DNA from: Mesotaenium endlicherianum
Lineage: Eukaryota > Streptophyta > Zygnematophyceae > Zygnematales > Mesotaeniaceae
Direction: 5' to 3'
Assembly: GCA_009602735.1 (NCBI GenBank)
Contig: WELA01003638.1
Span: 620,556 to 684,555 of the forward strand
DNA length: 64,000 nt
Shown: positions 12,336 through 23,882 of the stretch, piece after piece
How positions within the stretch are numbered: position 1 is the stretch's first letter
Layout: every line of letters starts with the position of its first letter
Notes under the pieces: generated by a model
What the model was told of the DNA's origin: nothing
Database searches by the model: none
What the model saw: the letters and a program-made list of their open reading frames with translations, nothing else
Translations under genes and position numbers: made by a program

Positions 12336-13332
12336 TGAGATTAATCTTGCTTAATTAAACGATATTTTTTTTTGAAATATATAAGATCAGAATTAGTTGG
12401 AAGCATGTCAATCAGGGAGCAACCTTTGCTCTTATAATGGAATCAGTTTACTCATTTATACCCCTTGACTCACTTATTATAGTGTGCCATAGTTACTAAC
12501 TCAAGGCATAAAAAAAAGACAAATTTGAGGATTAGAGCTTCTCCTTTAACAATCCATGGACTCTTGCCTACCAAGCATACAAGCATATCTACGCACACAC
12601 ACAATATTAGAGGACTAAATAGCAAAGGCGTTCTCATTCAGATGACCATAATATAGCTCAAACACATCCTACTGACTTAGGTGCAGAACCACGGAGGCTG
12701 TCTACCGATAATTCCGAGACATCAGAAGCAATAACGCTGTGTATATTTAATCAAATCGAGCTAACGGCAACGGCAACGGACGCGTTTTGACAAGGCCTTT
12801 CCAAAGGTCCTAGTTTGCTTAATTTGGAGCAGAGACGAAGATGCTGTGGCACTATGTGTGAAAGTTGTTCATAATAACATACCAAGAGTGCACCACATGA
12901 CTTGTATAAATCTGACTATAAAGCCTAGTGTCCAAAATGCGAGATCACGAGGTCCCAGCCTGCTATGTACCTAGTGACCACCTGGTTGACCACGGCGCAA
13001 GGTGCGCCAGTTTGTGGGAAGCCCGTTAAGTCGGGACCCACGGATCTAAGTATAAAGATCATATGATGTGGTTTATTGACTGAAGTCTCGAATGTTTAGC
13101 TAACTGACGATGGCTCCGCCTACCCAAAATTTATCCACATTGTTAGAACATTGGTTCAGCAAACTGACTATTATGTACAAGTCGTCCTGCTTGCTTTTCG
13201 ACAAAGTGAGTAAACTTGCATCATATCGACATACATTCATTTAAATGATTTTGCACATGTGAGTATATTGACATAATACTTATATAGTGATATATGCAAT
13301 AAATCAAATAAACTATGAACTGATCCATTACA
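12336..13332 (-). repeat. Old LTR, related to family C
   Basis: The block runs TGAGATTAATCTTGC...CTGATCCATTACA. Read on the minus strand it matches the family C LTR at 45,359-46,618 in several places, including the ends (TG...gaatc and aagcaagatt...) and the central piece with ctgctatgtacctagtgacca. It is much diverged and about 260 bp shorter. Immediately after it, 13,333-13,350 is the complement of a polypurine tract (ttaagttgggga), so it is best read as the 3' LTR of a minus-strand element. Confidence 0.65.
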
Positions 13333-14149
13333 ATCTCCCCAACTTAAATTGTTGTCGCCTCGACAACACTCAATATGCAATTCATGAATGTAGTACACTT
13401 CAATTCACTTGGTGAAGCAAAGCAAGCATACCAAACATAAGCGTGATACATTCACGTGCCAATGCAAATAAAAATTGATTACAGCACCACTGTCATGCGA
13501 GCAAGATTGACTCCTCAATCAACAACCAAAGACATGCATCAACTTCACTGTCCACCCAATAGCCCTTCCAGTCGAAAGACAAATAGAGCACACCACATCA
13601 TGCAATCATCATGACATTGAGATCAGACAGCCCCCTTTTGAGGTCAAAGGATGAAAGAATGTTATCAAAGCTCAGCCTACTCTACTAAGCTTGCTCCCCT
13701 TCTCTTGGTTTTCAACTCCAGCCTTGCTCACACTTTGAAAGCTGCTCACAAGCCATTTCATATAAATTAAGTACTTGCTGAAAATCAAACGTACTGAATC
13801 AAATGGAAGGTCAACAACTTTGATGGCAGCTAATGCCCTTGCAAAGTTAGTAGCATCGAATTAATAAATCCAAATATATTTTAGATTTTAATTATATTTT
13901 TCTAGCACACAAAGTTTAGAGAAACATATGGTTTTAAGCATTGTACAGTGCACCTTCGTCAACTCACTGTGTCTAGCATAATTGCAACTCAATTCTAATA
14001 TATATTAATATATTTCCTCAATTAGCGCGTACGCTTGCTCCAGTGATATACAGCAACCCATAGTTTCCACCAGTCATTCACTGATGATCCTGATATTGAT
14101 GCAATATATAGGATGAAACAGTGTATGACTCAGTGGGAAAGTGTCACGT
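13333..14149 (-). other. Non-coding internal remnant of a minus-strand LTR element
   Basis: It starts with a polypurine-tract complement and the phrase ttgttgtcgcctcgacaac, which also follows the 3' LTR of element B at 32,931-32,955. No coding sequence survives. The 5' LTR of this element was not identified. Confidence 0.45.
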
Positions 14150-14720
14150 TGAAATGAATTATCTTACCAATAGGGGATTAAATAATTAACAAAGATCCCT
14201 AGGCCAACAAGTAAATTTTATAGTGTTTTCTAGTTAACTTATTAATTAGCAAAAGACTCTAAAAGTAGCATTGTAATACTTGACAATCAAATGCAAGAAA
14301 ACTAGCATCAATCATGCAATTAGCAAACTCATACACAAGCAAGGTAAGAAGCAATTCGTGTAACGGTTTGCAGCCTTGGATTCAGATGTCCTCTCAGTAA
14401 GATGTACAGAGAGTTGACCTCAATTTCAAATGCCAAACTCGAGAGTATAACCTAGCCTATGCACGTGGAATGAGCTTATTGTTCAACGGCAAGTGCAATG
14501 GCACCGTCTACCCTGGAGTTAACCACGTCAATAGGACCTCAGCTAACCAAATCCACAGCTATCTCCCATCATCCCAAATCCCCATCCACCCAAGGGTGTT
14601 ACTTGGCCACTCATCTAGCATATCACACTTAGATGCATACTAGGCACTTCACAGATACCAAGTACGTCAGTCAGCTGGCTGTCAAAGAATGTATCAACAA
14701 GCTAACCTATGGTGGACTTT
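14150..14720 (-). repeat. Truncated LTR of family B type
   Basis: It begins TGAAATGAATTATC and follows the family B LTR (32,201-32,915) through the conserved middle, including ccatctcccatcatccc-like and gtcagctggctgtcaaagaatg segments. It stops abruptly at 14,720, where an oppositely oriented family B LTR starts with TGTAATGAATT. It is clearly older than the LTRs of element B. Confidence 0.65.
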
Positions 14721-14928
14721 TGTAATGAATTAATGTATTGGTAAATATAATATTCATTTCAATATAATGCTTAATTAAGTTCAGTCTGCTGAACTTCAAT
14801 ATACATTAAGTCTGGTGGACTATTTAATAATATTCAGTACAATGACTCACCCGAGGGCAGTAGGCTAAAGTCAACTTAGGTCAGCTTGCTGACACATTCT
14901 TTGACAGTCAGTTGACTTCTGTGCTCAG
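14721..14928 (+). repeat. B' 5' LTR, left part
   Basis: Starts TGTAATGAATTAATG and matches the reverse complement of the element B LTR, including ttaattaagttcag and cattctttgacag. It is interrupted at 14,928 by element A and resumes at 21,609. Confidence 0.75.
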
Positions 14929-15431
14929 TGTAGTGAAACAGATAGATAAAGTACTTAGTAAAACAGAATACTTTATCTATTCAAGACAAGGATCTTTGAA
15001 CACAAGTGGTAGCTTCTTGAAAGAGAGATGGCTTCTTGAAAGTTAATATATTTCTGGATTTTGGCAAGTACAAGAGTGATTCTGGAATGTCTTTCTATGT
15101 TCTAGCTCTTGTTTATATACTTGCTACATAAGTAATTTCTAGGAAGGTGTATGTTGATGTGTTGGCACCCAACACATCCCAAAACTTGCCACCTCTTTCT
15201 AGAATAATGTACACATGTCCTTTTGACCTAAAAATGGCACATTTGACTTTTGCCACATGGAGTTCTTCTAGGTCTTTCCTCTAACTTCGAAAATGCCTTG
15301 GAAGGTTCAAAGGACATGAACCAAGTTACTAGAGTACCTATTCACACTTGACTCCACACAATACTACTCCAAATATATTTGAAAACATTAAAATATATGC
15401 AAACTAATATATAATAACTCAAATCACTACA
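14929..15431 (-). repeat. Element A 3' LTR
   Basis: 503 bp, TGTAGTGAAACAG to AAATCACTACA on the plus strand. Virtually identical to 21,106-21,608; differences seen are gcacaTttg/gcacaCctg-type at about 15,242 and atgcAaac/atgcTaac at about 15,401. Confidence 0.95.
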
Positions 15432-15441
15432 TCACCCCCCC
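15432..15441 (-). promoter_or_regulatory. Element A polypurine tract
   Basis: On the minus strand GGGGGGGTGA sits directly before the 3' LTR, the position used to prime plus-strand DNA synthesis. Confidence 0.75.
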
Positions 15442-16200
15442 GATAGAAAAAGCGACGTCTCGGCGCGTCAAGTCAGGTCTTACACATGTGGAGCAAACTA
15501 GTCAACAGTTTCAAGTCAGATGCCACACATGTGAAGAGGACTAGTCAAAGGCGCCAAGTCAGGTGCTACACATGTAAGGTAGACTAGGCAAGGTCGTAGG
15601 TGGTGTGACCTTATTGGCTAGCCTACTCCTTAATGATAAAGAAAATTGTACAAGTTGGCCCAGAATCTGCCACGAACTCAAAAATTCATAGCGGCCACAG
15701 AACTGCTCCAAATCTGAAAATTCGAGTGCCAGACGGACCGCGTCGGAGAACTCTACCGGGTCACCAAATTTGAGAGCATTCTCATTTCTGGAGTGTCGTT
15801 GAGAGCTGAGAGAGTAGGCACTCCTCCAAATCTGTGCAGAAACTTCTGAAAATCATAAGTCCTTCTATACTTCTCCAAATTCTGCAAACTAAGTCTCAAA
15901 CTGGGCGCTGTAAGATGTTCTACCAGAGTCTTGAGTTTCAGAGCATTCCAAGTTCAGGGGAGGGCACAATGTCAGAAGGCATATTCTGCCCTAACAATGC
16001 CAGCAGCCTGACCCCCTTCTACTTAGAGCATCATATCTCTCTCACCAGTGCTCCAAATTGAGCAAACTTGGACTCTAAATGACCGGCTACTCATGGACTA
16101 CAGCCAGGTAAATTTTCAGAATTTATTATGCAGAGACCTATTACCAGTAGCAGTTTTAGTTTTCTGTCCAGAAACTGCGAGAAGAGAAGAGTGTCTAATG
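15442..16200 (-). other. Element A 3' untranslated region
   Basis: About 760 bp between the pol stop and the polypurine tract. No open reading frame of note on the element strand and no recognised structure. Confidence 0.6.
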
Positions 16201-19200
16201 TCAATTTTTCCTCTTTCTTGTTCTTGCAGGCTGCCTCCAAGGGGTCTTCTGCTGCTTCTTGATGGTGGCAGGCTGCCTCCCTGAAGTCTTCGGGCTTCTA
16301 GTAGAGAGACTTGGGGCTGGTCCAAGATGGGGGTTGGCGGCATGGAAGCGCTTCAACTTTCTCTGAACTTTGTCAAGGTAGTGCGCCGCCACCCAACTAT
16401 TCTCCGAATCTGGATATCCTTTCCACTTGATCAAGTATTGCTGCTGTCTCCTGAAATTTCTCATAGCCACTATGTCTTCCACTTCGTACTCCAAATGATC
16501 ATCCACTATTGTTGGGGCTGGTGGGGTTGTCACACGTCCTGGGAACTTGTTGTCGGGTTGCACATATGGCTTGAAGAGGGAAGCGTGGAATACGGGGTCG
16601 ATGTGCATAGTCTGGGGAAGTTCTAGCTTGAAAGTTACGGGGTTGACTTGCTGGATAGTCTTGAAGGGTCCCAAATACTTGGGAGAGAACTTGCTGCCGG
16701 CAGGCCTGTTGTTCAGGGAAATGTTCTTGGATGATAGTAACACGTTGTCACCCACTCGGTACGTAATTTCTCTTCTGGATCTGTTCGCCACTCTTGCTTG
16801 AGCATCTTGCGCGTGTTGTAGAGCTTTCTTCGCTGCTGTAAGGGCTGCTTCTAATGTCTCCATAAAATCTGTGGCTGCAGGTACTTCATCATGGCCAGCC
16901 GTGAAGCTCAGTGGCGTGGTCGGATGGAAGCCATAGTTGAGGAAGAATGGGGACTCTTGGGTAGAGGCCTGCGTAGTGTTGTTGTAGGCAAACTCGAGGG
17001 GGGTCAAGTACATGTCCCAGTCTTGCTCGAGGGTAGACACGTAGGCCTTTAGAGAGGTCTTTAGGGTACGATTCATACGCTCGGTTTGCCCATCTGATTG
17101 TGGGTGGTAGGCAGTAGACATATCCAGCGATGTACCCAAGTTCTTGAAGAGATTTTTCCAGAAATGGCTTGTGAATCTTGGATCTCTATCTGACACAATT
17201 CTTGATGGTAGTCCATGGAGTCGGAAGATGTTGTCAAAGATGAGTCTTGCAAGTTGTGGTGCTGTAGCCTTAGTCGTCGTGGGAATAAAATGAGCCATCT
17301 TGGTAAGTCTGTCCACCACCGTGAGTATTGCATTATGGCCTCGAGGTGTCACGGGCAAGTCCACGATAAGGTCCATTGAGATGTCCGTCCATTGTCTTTC
17401 GGGGATTGGTAGTGGTTGGAGGAGTCCTCCCGCCTTTTGCGATGATGGCTTGATTCTTTGGCATGTGTCACAGCTCCTGCAGTACTCCTTGACTTGCTTA
17501 GACATGCCTGGCCAACAATAAGTCCTAGCTAGAACGCCCGTGGTCCTTAGGATTCCAAAGTGTCCTCCAAGAGGGTTGTCGTGTGCTTCTCGTAGAAGCA
17601 AGAGCCGGAGGTCTATGTCATTAGGAACACATCTCTGGCCCGTATCTTGCCTCACCCAATAATTGCCTTCTTGCTTCTTGCATGGGTCCAAGGCTGCTTC
17701 TCCGTTCTTGTAGTAAGGGTCTCTTTCATAGGCGGCTGAAAATCGAGCTTCCAGATCTGTCTTCAGGGATACCATCACTGCATTTAATTGCAGTCTTGAG
17801 AGGGGGTCAGCCGGGTTTGTCTTGCCGGGCTGGTACTGAATCGTGATGTTGTATTGTTGCAAGTATCCGCTCCATCTTGCTTGTCTCCTTGAGAGATACG
17901 GCTGCGTTTGGAGGTGCTTTAACGCCTCGTGGTCCGTGGTGACCAGTACTTTGCGTCCTTCAACGTAGCAGCGCCAAACCTTCAAGGCATGTACAATCGC
18001 CAATGCCTCTCGCTCCGTGGTTGTATAATTTTGCTCGGCTGGATTTAGCTTCCTTGACTCGTAGGCGATGGGCTGCAGTCCCTTGCCTTGGTCTTGAAGC
18101 AGGATTGCTCCTATTGCATAGGAAGATGCATCGGTGATGACGTGGAAGGGCCAATCTGGGTTTGGACTTGGGAGTGTGAGCACCGGGGATGTGGTCAATC
18201 TTCGCTTTAACTCTTGAAATGCCTCTTCCTCTTTCTCGGTCCATGTATATAGCCTGTCCTTCTTGAGTAGATCTGTCAGGGGGGCTGCTATGTGCGAGAA
18301 GCCTTGGATGAATTTTCTGTACCAATTGGCAAATCCCAAGAATGACTGGAGTTCTTTCTTGGTCGTGGGGGTTGGCCATTCCTCCACCACCGTGGTCTTC
18401 TTGGGGTCTATCTTGATGCCATCAGCAGTCACGTGGAGACCTAGGAACTCCACTTCTTGTTTGGCAAACTCGCATTTTGACTCCTTCGCAAACAGCTTGT
18501 TTTGCTTCAATACTTCAAGGACTTCTTTCAAGTGTCTCGCATGCTCTTCAAGGGTCTTGCTGTAGATAAGGATGTCATCGATGAATACCACCACAAATCT
18601 GTCCAACATGGGCTGAAATATGGTGTTCATCATAGTCATGAAAGTTGCTGGCGCGTTGGTGAGTCCAAATGGCAGGACCATGAACTCAAAATGTCCATAT
18701 CTTGTCCTGAATGCCGTCTTCTCTATGTCCGGTTCTGCGATGCGAATCTGGTGGTAGCCGCTCCGTAAGTCAATCTTCGTGAAGTACTTGGCTCCAACCA
18801 GCCGGTCCATGAGCTCATCCATGCGCGGCAGCGGGTATCGATTCTTGATGGTGATCTTGTTGAGGGCGCGATAGTCCACACACATCCTCAAGGTACCATC
18901 TTTCTTCTTGACAAATAGCACCGGGGCTCCAAATGGCGACTTGCTAGGTCGAATGAAGCCATGCTCCAGTAGCTCCTTGATTTGCTTCTTGACTTCGTCT
19001 AGCTCCGTGTATGACATTTTGAACGTAGGCCGAGAGATGGGCTTGCTTCCGGGCTCCAACTCTATCTTGTGGTCTACGAATCTTTTGGGGGGTAGGCCCT
19101 TGGGCAATTCCGGGGAGAACACTTCTTTGTAGTCCTCTAAGACTTCTTGTATCTCCTTGGGAACGGGGCTGCCTTCTTGACTCTCGATGTCTTTCTTGAT

Positions 19201-19866
19201 GTCTTTTGGCGTGATCAAGGCCAAAAGAAGCTCGTGTCCCTTCCTCACAAGTCTCTTGAGTTGGAGGGCGGACAATAGTATCTCGTGTGCCGGCTTCTGG
19301 ATGTCTTGGGTCTGGATATTCTGGATTGCGCGCAAAATACAGATTCTTGAAGTGATGTCATTCTTGATCTTGATAGTACCGGTCCTCCAATCAACTTGGG
19401 GGTTGTGCTTGGTCAACCAAGGCGTCCCTAGGATGACGTCGTACTTGCCCAATTGCATGGGGGAGAACACTACTCTATCCTTGAAGGACTTGATAGAGAG
19501 TGCCAAGGGGTACGTCTTCTTGGAAGGGGTAGTATAGGAGAATCCATCGGGCATCATAATCTCCTCGTCGTGGTCAAGAGTTCGCATAGTAATACCGTGC
19601 TTGGTGGCAAAATCTGCAGCAATGAAGTTGCCTTGAGCTCCGCTATCCACCAAGATGTGGACCTTCTCTCCTCCAAGGTAACCTCTCAAACTCATTGGGG
19701 CTGGAACGTCGTCTTCAACGGGGGTCTCCACCTCACTTGGCGTGTTGCCTTCTCGTGAAGTGGGTCTTGGGGTGGTAGGCTCCTGGCCTACCGGCGCTGT
19801 CCGTTTTTTGACAACTTTTTGGGGCATGAAAGTGCACGATGGCCCTTTTCCTTGCAATAAAAGCAT
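16201..19866 (-). CDS. pol: Element A Pol polyprotein (PR-RT-RH-INT-chromodomain)
   Basis: 1221 codons open, in the -1 frame relative to gag and overlapping it by 79 nt, so translation probably enters by frameshift near 19,803 rather than at the first Met. Domains: retropepsin-like protease with VDSGAQ (D74), reverse transcriptase with FIDD at 428-431, RNase H with TDAS (D579), integrase zinc-binding H-H-C-C (about 761-802), catalytic D832, D893 and E929, and a chromodomain at about 1127-1178 (YEVEDIV...YLIKWKGY...W). The chromodomain in known chromoviruses binds methylated histone tails and steers integration into heterochromatin, which fits the location inside other transposons. All key residues are present. 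Confidence 0.95.
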   Translation of the reverse strand: MLLLQGKGPSCTFMPQKVVKKRTAPVGQEPTTPRPTSREGNTPSEVETPVEDDVPAPMSLRGYLGGEKVHILVDSGAQGNFIAADFATKHGITMRTLDHDEEIMMPDGFSYTTPSKKTYPLALSIKSFKDRVVFSPMQLGKYDVILGTPWLTKHNPQVDWRTGTIKIKNDITSRICILRAIQNIQTQDIQKPAHEILLSALQLKRLVRKGHELLLALITPKDIKKDIESQEGSPVPKEIQEVLEDYKEVFSPELPKGLPPKRFVDHKIELEPGSKPISRPTFKMSYTELDEVKKQIKELLEHGFIRPSKSPFGAPVLFVKKKDGTLRMCVDYRALNKITIKNRYPLPRMDELMDRLVGAKYFTKIDLRSGYHQIRIAEPDIEKTAFRTRYGHFEFMVLPFGLTNAPATFMTMMNTIFQPMLDRFVVVFIDDILIYSKTLEEHARHLKEVLEVLKQNKLFAKESKCEFAKQEVEFLGLHVTADGIKIDPKKTTVVEEWPTPTTKKELQSFLGFANWYRKFIQGFSHIAAPLTDLLKKDRLYTWTEKEEEAFQELKRRLTTSPVLTLPSPNPDWPFHVITDASSYAIGAILLQDQGKGLQPIAYESRKLNPAEQNYTTTEREALAIVHALKVWRCYVEGRKVLVTTDHEALKHLQTQPYLSRRQARWSGYLQQYNITIQYQPGKTNPADPLSRLQLNAVMVSLKTDLEARFSAAYERDPYYKNGEAALDPCKKQEGNYWVRQDTGQRCVPNDIDLRLLLLREAHDNPLGGHFGILRTTGVLARTYCWPGMSKQVKEYCRSCDTCQRIKPSSQKAGGLLQPLPIPERQWTDISMDLIVDLPVTPRGHNAILTVVDRLTKMAHFIPTTTKATAPQLARLIFDNIFRLHGLPSRIVSDRDPRFTSHFWKNLFKNLGTSLDMSTAYHPQSDGQTERMNRTLKTSLKAYVSTLEQDWDMYLTPLEFAYNNTTQASTQESPFFLNYGFHPTTPLSFTAGHDEVPAATDFMETLEAALTAAKKALQHAQDAQARVANRSRREITYRVGDNVLLSSKNISLNNRPAGSKFSPKYLGPFKTIQQVNPVTFKLELPQTMHIDPVFHASLFKPYVQPDNKFPGRVTTPPAPTIVDDHLEYEVEDIVAMRNFRRQQQYLIKWKGYPDSENSWVAAHYLDKVQRKLKRFHAANPHLGPAPSLSTRSPKTSGRQPATIKKQQKTPWRQPARTRKRKN
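19774..19809 (-). promoter_or_regulatory. Element A -1 ribosomal frameshift signal
   Basis: On the minus strand the heptamer A AAA AAC (19,809 to 19,803) is in the gag reading frame. After a 10-nt spacer comes a perfect 7-bp stem GGTAGGC / GCCTACC with loop CAGGA (19,792-19,774); the gag TAG stop lies inside the stem. Slipping back one base at the heptamer leads directly into the open pol frame. This is the canonical layout of a -1 programmed frameshift; function is inferred. Confidence 0.8.
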
Positions 19867-21068
19867 AGTCCAGCCGTCATGAGAGCTTCTTTTTCAGCCG
19901 GGGAGAGTCTTGCTTTCACTCCTTGCTGGTTTCTTGCATCATAAGTGTCATTGGAGGGTCTTCCACTCTTCCGGGCAGCCGCGGGGTCCCTTTTAATAAC
20001 TCCGATTTCCATGGGTGTGGGTCCAGATTCGGATGTGGAAGGGGCTGCGTACACCCGCGTCGTCGGTACCCGTGAAGATGAAGGCACGGAGTGCTTGAAA
20101 TCCAAGGTATCCACCTTTTGGGCCACTTCAATGATCTTTGAGAAGTCCGTCAAGTCGCGTAACTCCACTTCCTTTGCCACCTTGGGTTTGAGGCCAAAGA
20201 TGTAGCGGTCAATCTTCTCCTCGAGAGACATGTTGGGGATCTCAAGAGTGAGGGCGTGAAATCTGGATGTATACTCTTGAACGGACGTCGTTTGCTTGAG
20301 ATGGTGGAGCTTTCCTCGGGCAATCTTCTCCGCATTGATGGGCATGAATTGCTTCTTGAGGGCCTCACGAAAATCTGCCCATCTTGCATATGATGGTGGG
20401 GGCTCTTGGCCGAGCATGGGGTGCGCCATAGCTTGATATATAGCCGCTTGATAGTTACGCCACCATGATGTTGCTGCTCCTCTAAGTAAGGTAACGGCAA
20501 AGGGAACGTAGTCCTCCTCGGGTACTTCAAGGAATGCGAGGTACGTCTCCACTTGGTAGAGCCATAAATTCAGGTTGGCACCTTTCCCGGGGTTGAAAGT
20601 GTCGGGTTTGCCGGGCTTGATGAGTTTCCTTGCTCTCGTTGGCTCTTGTGGAGGCGCTTGAGCCGGGGCTGGATTTTGAGCATTGCTCGCAATAGGGGCA
20701 ACCATGGCAGCCATAGCTTCTCTTGACGCTTGCACGGTTGCTTCATAGGTGGCCAAGCCCACTTGGTTGTGGACGGTCATTAGGAAGGCTGCCCACTCAT
20801 TTGCGGGAACTCCTTGTGGTGGGGTCAACTTTGCTATAGCGGCTGCCACGGGATTTGACGGTGCTCCTCCTTGTGGTGCTTCTTGTTGTTGGAGATTTCC
20901 TTGAGTAGGCTCTCCCATCGACGCTGGAGGAGGGTGTGCTCCTCCTTGTGGTGCTTCTTGTTGTTGCAGATTTTCTTGAGTGGGCTCTCCCATCGGCGCT
21001 GGAGGAGGGTGTCTTGGAGAGGAAGGGCTTCCTTCGAAAGCTTGCTGTTGGTCTTGAGGATCGGCCAT
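19788..21068 (-). CDS. gag: Element A Gag
   Basis: 426 aa structural protein that packages the element RNA. It opens with a Gln/Pro-rich region containing two near-identical repeats of about 26 residues (PMGEPTQ...[11 protein letters not shown]), encoded by a 78-bp tandem repeat at about 20,860-21,015. A retrotransposon gag domain follows, with typical [10 protein letters not shown] and [10 protein letters not shown] segments, and a single zinc knuckle [14 protein letters not shown] (about 402-415) near the C-terminus. Starts at ATG 21,068, just downstream of the primer-binding site. Confidence 0.93.
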   Translation of the reverse strand: MADPQDQQQAFEGSPSSPRHPPPAPMGEPTQENLQQQEAPQGGAHPPPASMGEPTQGNLQQQEAPQGGAPSNPVAAAIAKLTPPQGVPANEWAAFLMTVHNQVGLATYEATVQASREAMAAMVAPIASNAQNPAPAQAPPQEPTRARKLIKPGKPDTFNPGKGANLNLWLYQVETYLAFLEVPEEDYVPFAVTLLRGAATSWWRNYQAAIYQAMAHPMLGQEPPPSYARWADFREALKKQFMPINAEKIARGKLHHLKQTTSVQEYTSRFHALTLEIPNMSLEEKIDRYIFGLKPKVAKEVELRDLTDFSKIIEVAQKVDTLDFKHSVPSSSRVPTTRVYAAPSTSESGPTPMEIGVIKRDPAAARKSGRPSNDTYDARNQQGVKARLSPAEKEALMTAGLCFYCKEKGHRALSCPKKLSKNGQRR

Positions 21069-21092
21069 CTTCTTGTGCTACCAAAGTGCCTA

Positions 21093-21104
21093 GCTCCGAT
21101 ACCA
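21093..21104 (-). promoter_or_regulatory. Element A primer-binding site
   Basis: TGGTATCGGAGC on the minus strand, one base after the 5' LTR. This is one mismatch from the common plant PBS TGGTATCAGAGC, complementary to initiator Met tRNA. Confidence 0.85.
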
Positions 21105-21105
21105 C

Positions 21106-21608
21106 TGTAGTGAAACAGATAGATAAAGTACTTAGTAAAACAGAATACTTTATCTATTCAAGACAAGGATCTTTGAACACAAGTGGTAGCTTCTTGAAAG
21201 AGAGATGGCTTCTTGAAAGTTAATATATTTCTGGATTTTGGCAAGTACAAGAGTGATTCTGGAATGTCTTTCTATGTTCTAGCTCTTGTTTATATACTTG
21301 CTACATAAGTAATTTCTAGGAAGGTGTATGTTGATGTGTTGGCACCCAACACATCCCAAAACTTGCCACCTCTTTCTAGAATAATGTACACATGTCCTTT
21401 TGACCTAAAAATGGCACATCTGACTTTTGCCACATGGAGTTCTTCTAGGTCTTTCCTCTAACTTCGAAAATGCCTTGGAAGGTTCAAAGGACATGAACCA
21501 AGTTACTAGAGTACCTATTCACACTTGACTCCACACAATACTACTCCAAATATATTTGAAAACATTAAAATATATGCTAACTAATATATAATAACTCAAA
21601 TCACTACA
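21106..21608 (-). repeat. Element A 5' LTR
   Basis: 503 bp, same limits and sequence as 14,929-15,431. As the LTR upstream of gag it should hold the promoter. The sequence tatatacttgc lies mid-LTR on the plus strand; no promoter could be assigned with certainty. Confidence 0.95.
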
Positions 21609-21870
21609 CTCGGTATCAACAAATTGCCTAGTCATGCATCTAAGTGTGATATACTAGATGAGTGGCCAAATGACATCCTTAAGATGGATGGCGATTCGGG
21701 ATGATGGGAGATGGCTGTGGATTTGGTTAGCCGAGTTCCTATCGATGTGGTTAACTCCCGGATGGGCGGTGCCATCGCACTTGCCGTTGAACAGTAAACT
21801 TGTTCCAGGTACATATGCTAGGTGTTGCCCTCGAGTTCGGCATTTGGAAACAAGGCCAAATGTCTTCTAA
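21609..21870 (+). repeat. B' 5' LTR, right part
   Basis: Continues the LTR interrupted at 14,928. Matches the reverse complement of the element B LTR from ctcggta... through gatgggagatgg...ggatttggttag to gagttcggcattt...ggccaa. At about 21,870 similarity jumps to the end of pol, marking an internal deletion of several kilobases. Confidence 0.8.
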
Positions 21871-21879
21871 ACTGCTCAG

Positions 21880-22280
21880 TGATAAAGAAAAAGCTTGGGC
21901 CTGTCTGGGTTGGTCCATAATCCATGGTACATCAAGTCGGTCAGAATGCTTACAAATTGAACATGTCAGCGGAATACAAGGGCCATCCCGTAATTAATGT
22001 CTCCTTCCTAGAACCATACATTAACGATGACACGCTGTTCACCCGTCGATTACCTGTTCAACTGGGACCGTCCCCCGCCATCCGAGATGGTGATTCTGAG
22101 GAGTATGAGGTGGATGAGATTTTGGAGGCTCGTTCCGTCTGTCGATCATCTAAATATGTCATGAAGTACCTGGTCAAATGGAAGGGGTAGGATGCATCTG
22201 GGGAATTATGGGAATTTGAGGACCATTTAGCCAAGGCAAAAGGGGCGTTGAAACGCTTCTGTTTTTTAGGAAGCTGGTAA
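21880..22280 (+). pseudogene. B' pol C-terminus (chromodomain), broken
   Basis: Codes for the same segment as the last ~130 residues of element B Pol: [40 protein letters not shown] and VMKYLVKWKG. It contains frame changes near the start and a stop after KWKG (where B has Tyr). It is non-functional. Confidence 0.85.
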
Positions 22281-22670
22281 CTCACCCTAACTGTCATATC
22301 ACTTGACAGGGACAAGTGACAAGAGGTCCAGACTCCATTTAAGTTGGAGGGGAAAGTGACAAAAAATGACAATTAAAGTGACGGTTGTAACTGGCAGCCC
22401 ACCTTACAAGTAAGTCAGAGGGAAGATGACACCTATTCGATAGTCAGGTTTCTGCGCTCACAAATATACTCTCACGTTGAACTGCACTTATACTCACCTC
22501 ATCACAGTGTTACATTTTTGGAATACCTATGCTTCAAACTTGTCACTCTCACTCACTTATCTCGCAAGGTAAATTAGGCCTGGCTGTAACTACGTTCTTA
22601 TCCATTATTCCCCTTCGTGTGTCCTGGACTCTCTTACTATACTAAATGAGATATTGCATAGGTGAGCAGG
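22281..22670 (+). other. B' pol-ORF3 spacer with internal polypurine tract
   Basis: Non-coding. Shares ccatttaagttggagggga with the equivalent spacer of element B (34,910-34,930). The 13-mer ttaagttggaggg (22,339-22,351) is the same as the polypurine tract that precedes the 3' LTR of B. Confidence 0.65.
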
Positions 22671-23459
22671 ATGACCAAACAGAAGGCCAAACTTAAGAGG
22701 AAGAGAAAGGGTGACGAGGCTCGACAACAGTATCAAGAATTCCAGGATGACATTGAAGCCACTTCACTTTCAGGACGGGAGGCAAAACGGCGACGACTAA
22801 AGAAGGAGGCCGAGAAGAAAAGGGAAGAGGAAGAAAGGGCAAGGAAAGAGGAGCAGGAATAGGAAGGCTGAGGAGGAAAGACTCAGAAAAGCCAAGCTGG
22901 ACAAGAAGGTTGAGGCGAAAAGACTACGTAGAGCAAAAGAGAAACCAAAGAAGCAGCTGAAGAACTATTGCTACACAGTCTTGGGCAAGAGATTTGACCT
23001 GTTGCAGGAGGCACTGAAGTTTGCCCAGGAGAGCAGGGCACCAAAGCAAAGGGCAACCCTGCAAAAAGAGGGAGAGGGAGCTGTGGACAAGTATATTGAG
23101 ATCCACACTTGACTTCTCGTGTACGATGACTATGCCAGGATGGCAGGGTACACTGTCAAAACAGCCAAGGCCTTAACCATACAGCCCGAGGACCTACCAG
23201 TACCTGTACCAGGGATAGTAGGATCTCACTAGGTCATCAAGGATTCGGATGCTACAAGATAGCTGTAGAGATGTAATATCCTACCACAGGTTCAAGCCTA
23301 TGTATAATGAGGTGGAGAGGAGGAGCTTCGAATTATTGGCCAAGGAGTCCAGCCAACAAATGCTTTCAGCCCATTGCATCCCTGTACGCTGAAGAGGTCA
23401 GACTCGGCATTCTTCAAGCAGCCTACAGATTGGTGCTGGATGATCATGAACTTAGAGGA
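22671..23459 (+). pseudogene. B' ORF3, 5' half, broken
   Basis: Starts at ATG 22,671 within the context gagcagGATG and encodes a Lys/Arg/Glu-rich coiled coil like element B ORF3, then segments matching it through NEVERRS and the position of DWRWM. Several stops and frameshifts are present. It ends at 23,459 with gagga, the left copy of the target duplication of the rcMT-1 insertion; the other half resumes at 43,770. Confidence 0.8.
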
Positions 23460-23835
23460 TGTAACGATCTGAGCCTTTTTGGGCGTATTTGGGACGTTTT
23501 CCCAATTACCTAAAACACGTTATACTACTTATGTCGTGCCTAACAGTGTCGGTCCCTCGGCACGTGCGTAGCCTTCTAGCACAAGTGCCTTCAGCCTGGT
23601 CGATGTGTCGGTGGCCCTCTTCACGTGTGGGCAAACATGGTCGATCGACCTTCGCACGTGTGTCAGTGACAAGCCTTACCAGGGTTAACCCATCCCTGGG
23701 CTCCTGAACTTGCACCATGCAACCATGACCAACACTCAGAGCAACGTTCTCCTTCACCCAGCTCTAACCATCTGCTTATCCTAAGACTTAGCAGAAAATA
23801 TTAAAAATACTTGCCTTGCCTTAATTCCTCTTACA
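23460..23835 (-). repeat. Probable rcMT-1 3' LTR
   Basis: A 376-bp block from TGTAACGATCTGAG to CCTCTTACA with TGTA/TACA ends, next to the target duplication. It is followed at 23,836-23,849 by cccctccctttcag, whose complement CTGAAAGGGAGGGG is a good polypurine tract for a minus-strand element. No second copy was found at the right end of the insertion, so the LTR call rests on position, ends and polypurine tract only. Confidence 0.55.
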
Positions 23836-23882
23836 CCCCTCCCTTTCAGCTGAGACGTCCCTGCCTTTTCTGCTGAAAGCTA

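Larger units (their letters stand above)
14929..21608 (-). mobile_element. Element A: intact Ty3/gypsy chromovirus
   Basis: A 6,680-bp element with two 503-bp LTRs that start TGTAGTG and end CACTACA. By eye they differ at only two positions, so insertion was recent. Flanks are ctcag (14,924-14,928) and ctcgg (21,609-21,613), a 5-bp duplication with one change. gag and pol are open throughout, with primer-binding site, polypurine tract and a -1 frameshift signal. Domain order PR-RT-RH-INT-chromodomain places it with the chromoviruses. It lies inside the LTR of B'. It is the best candidate in the window for a still-mobile element. Confidence 0.93.
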
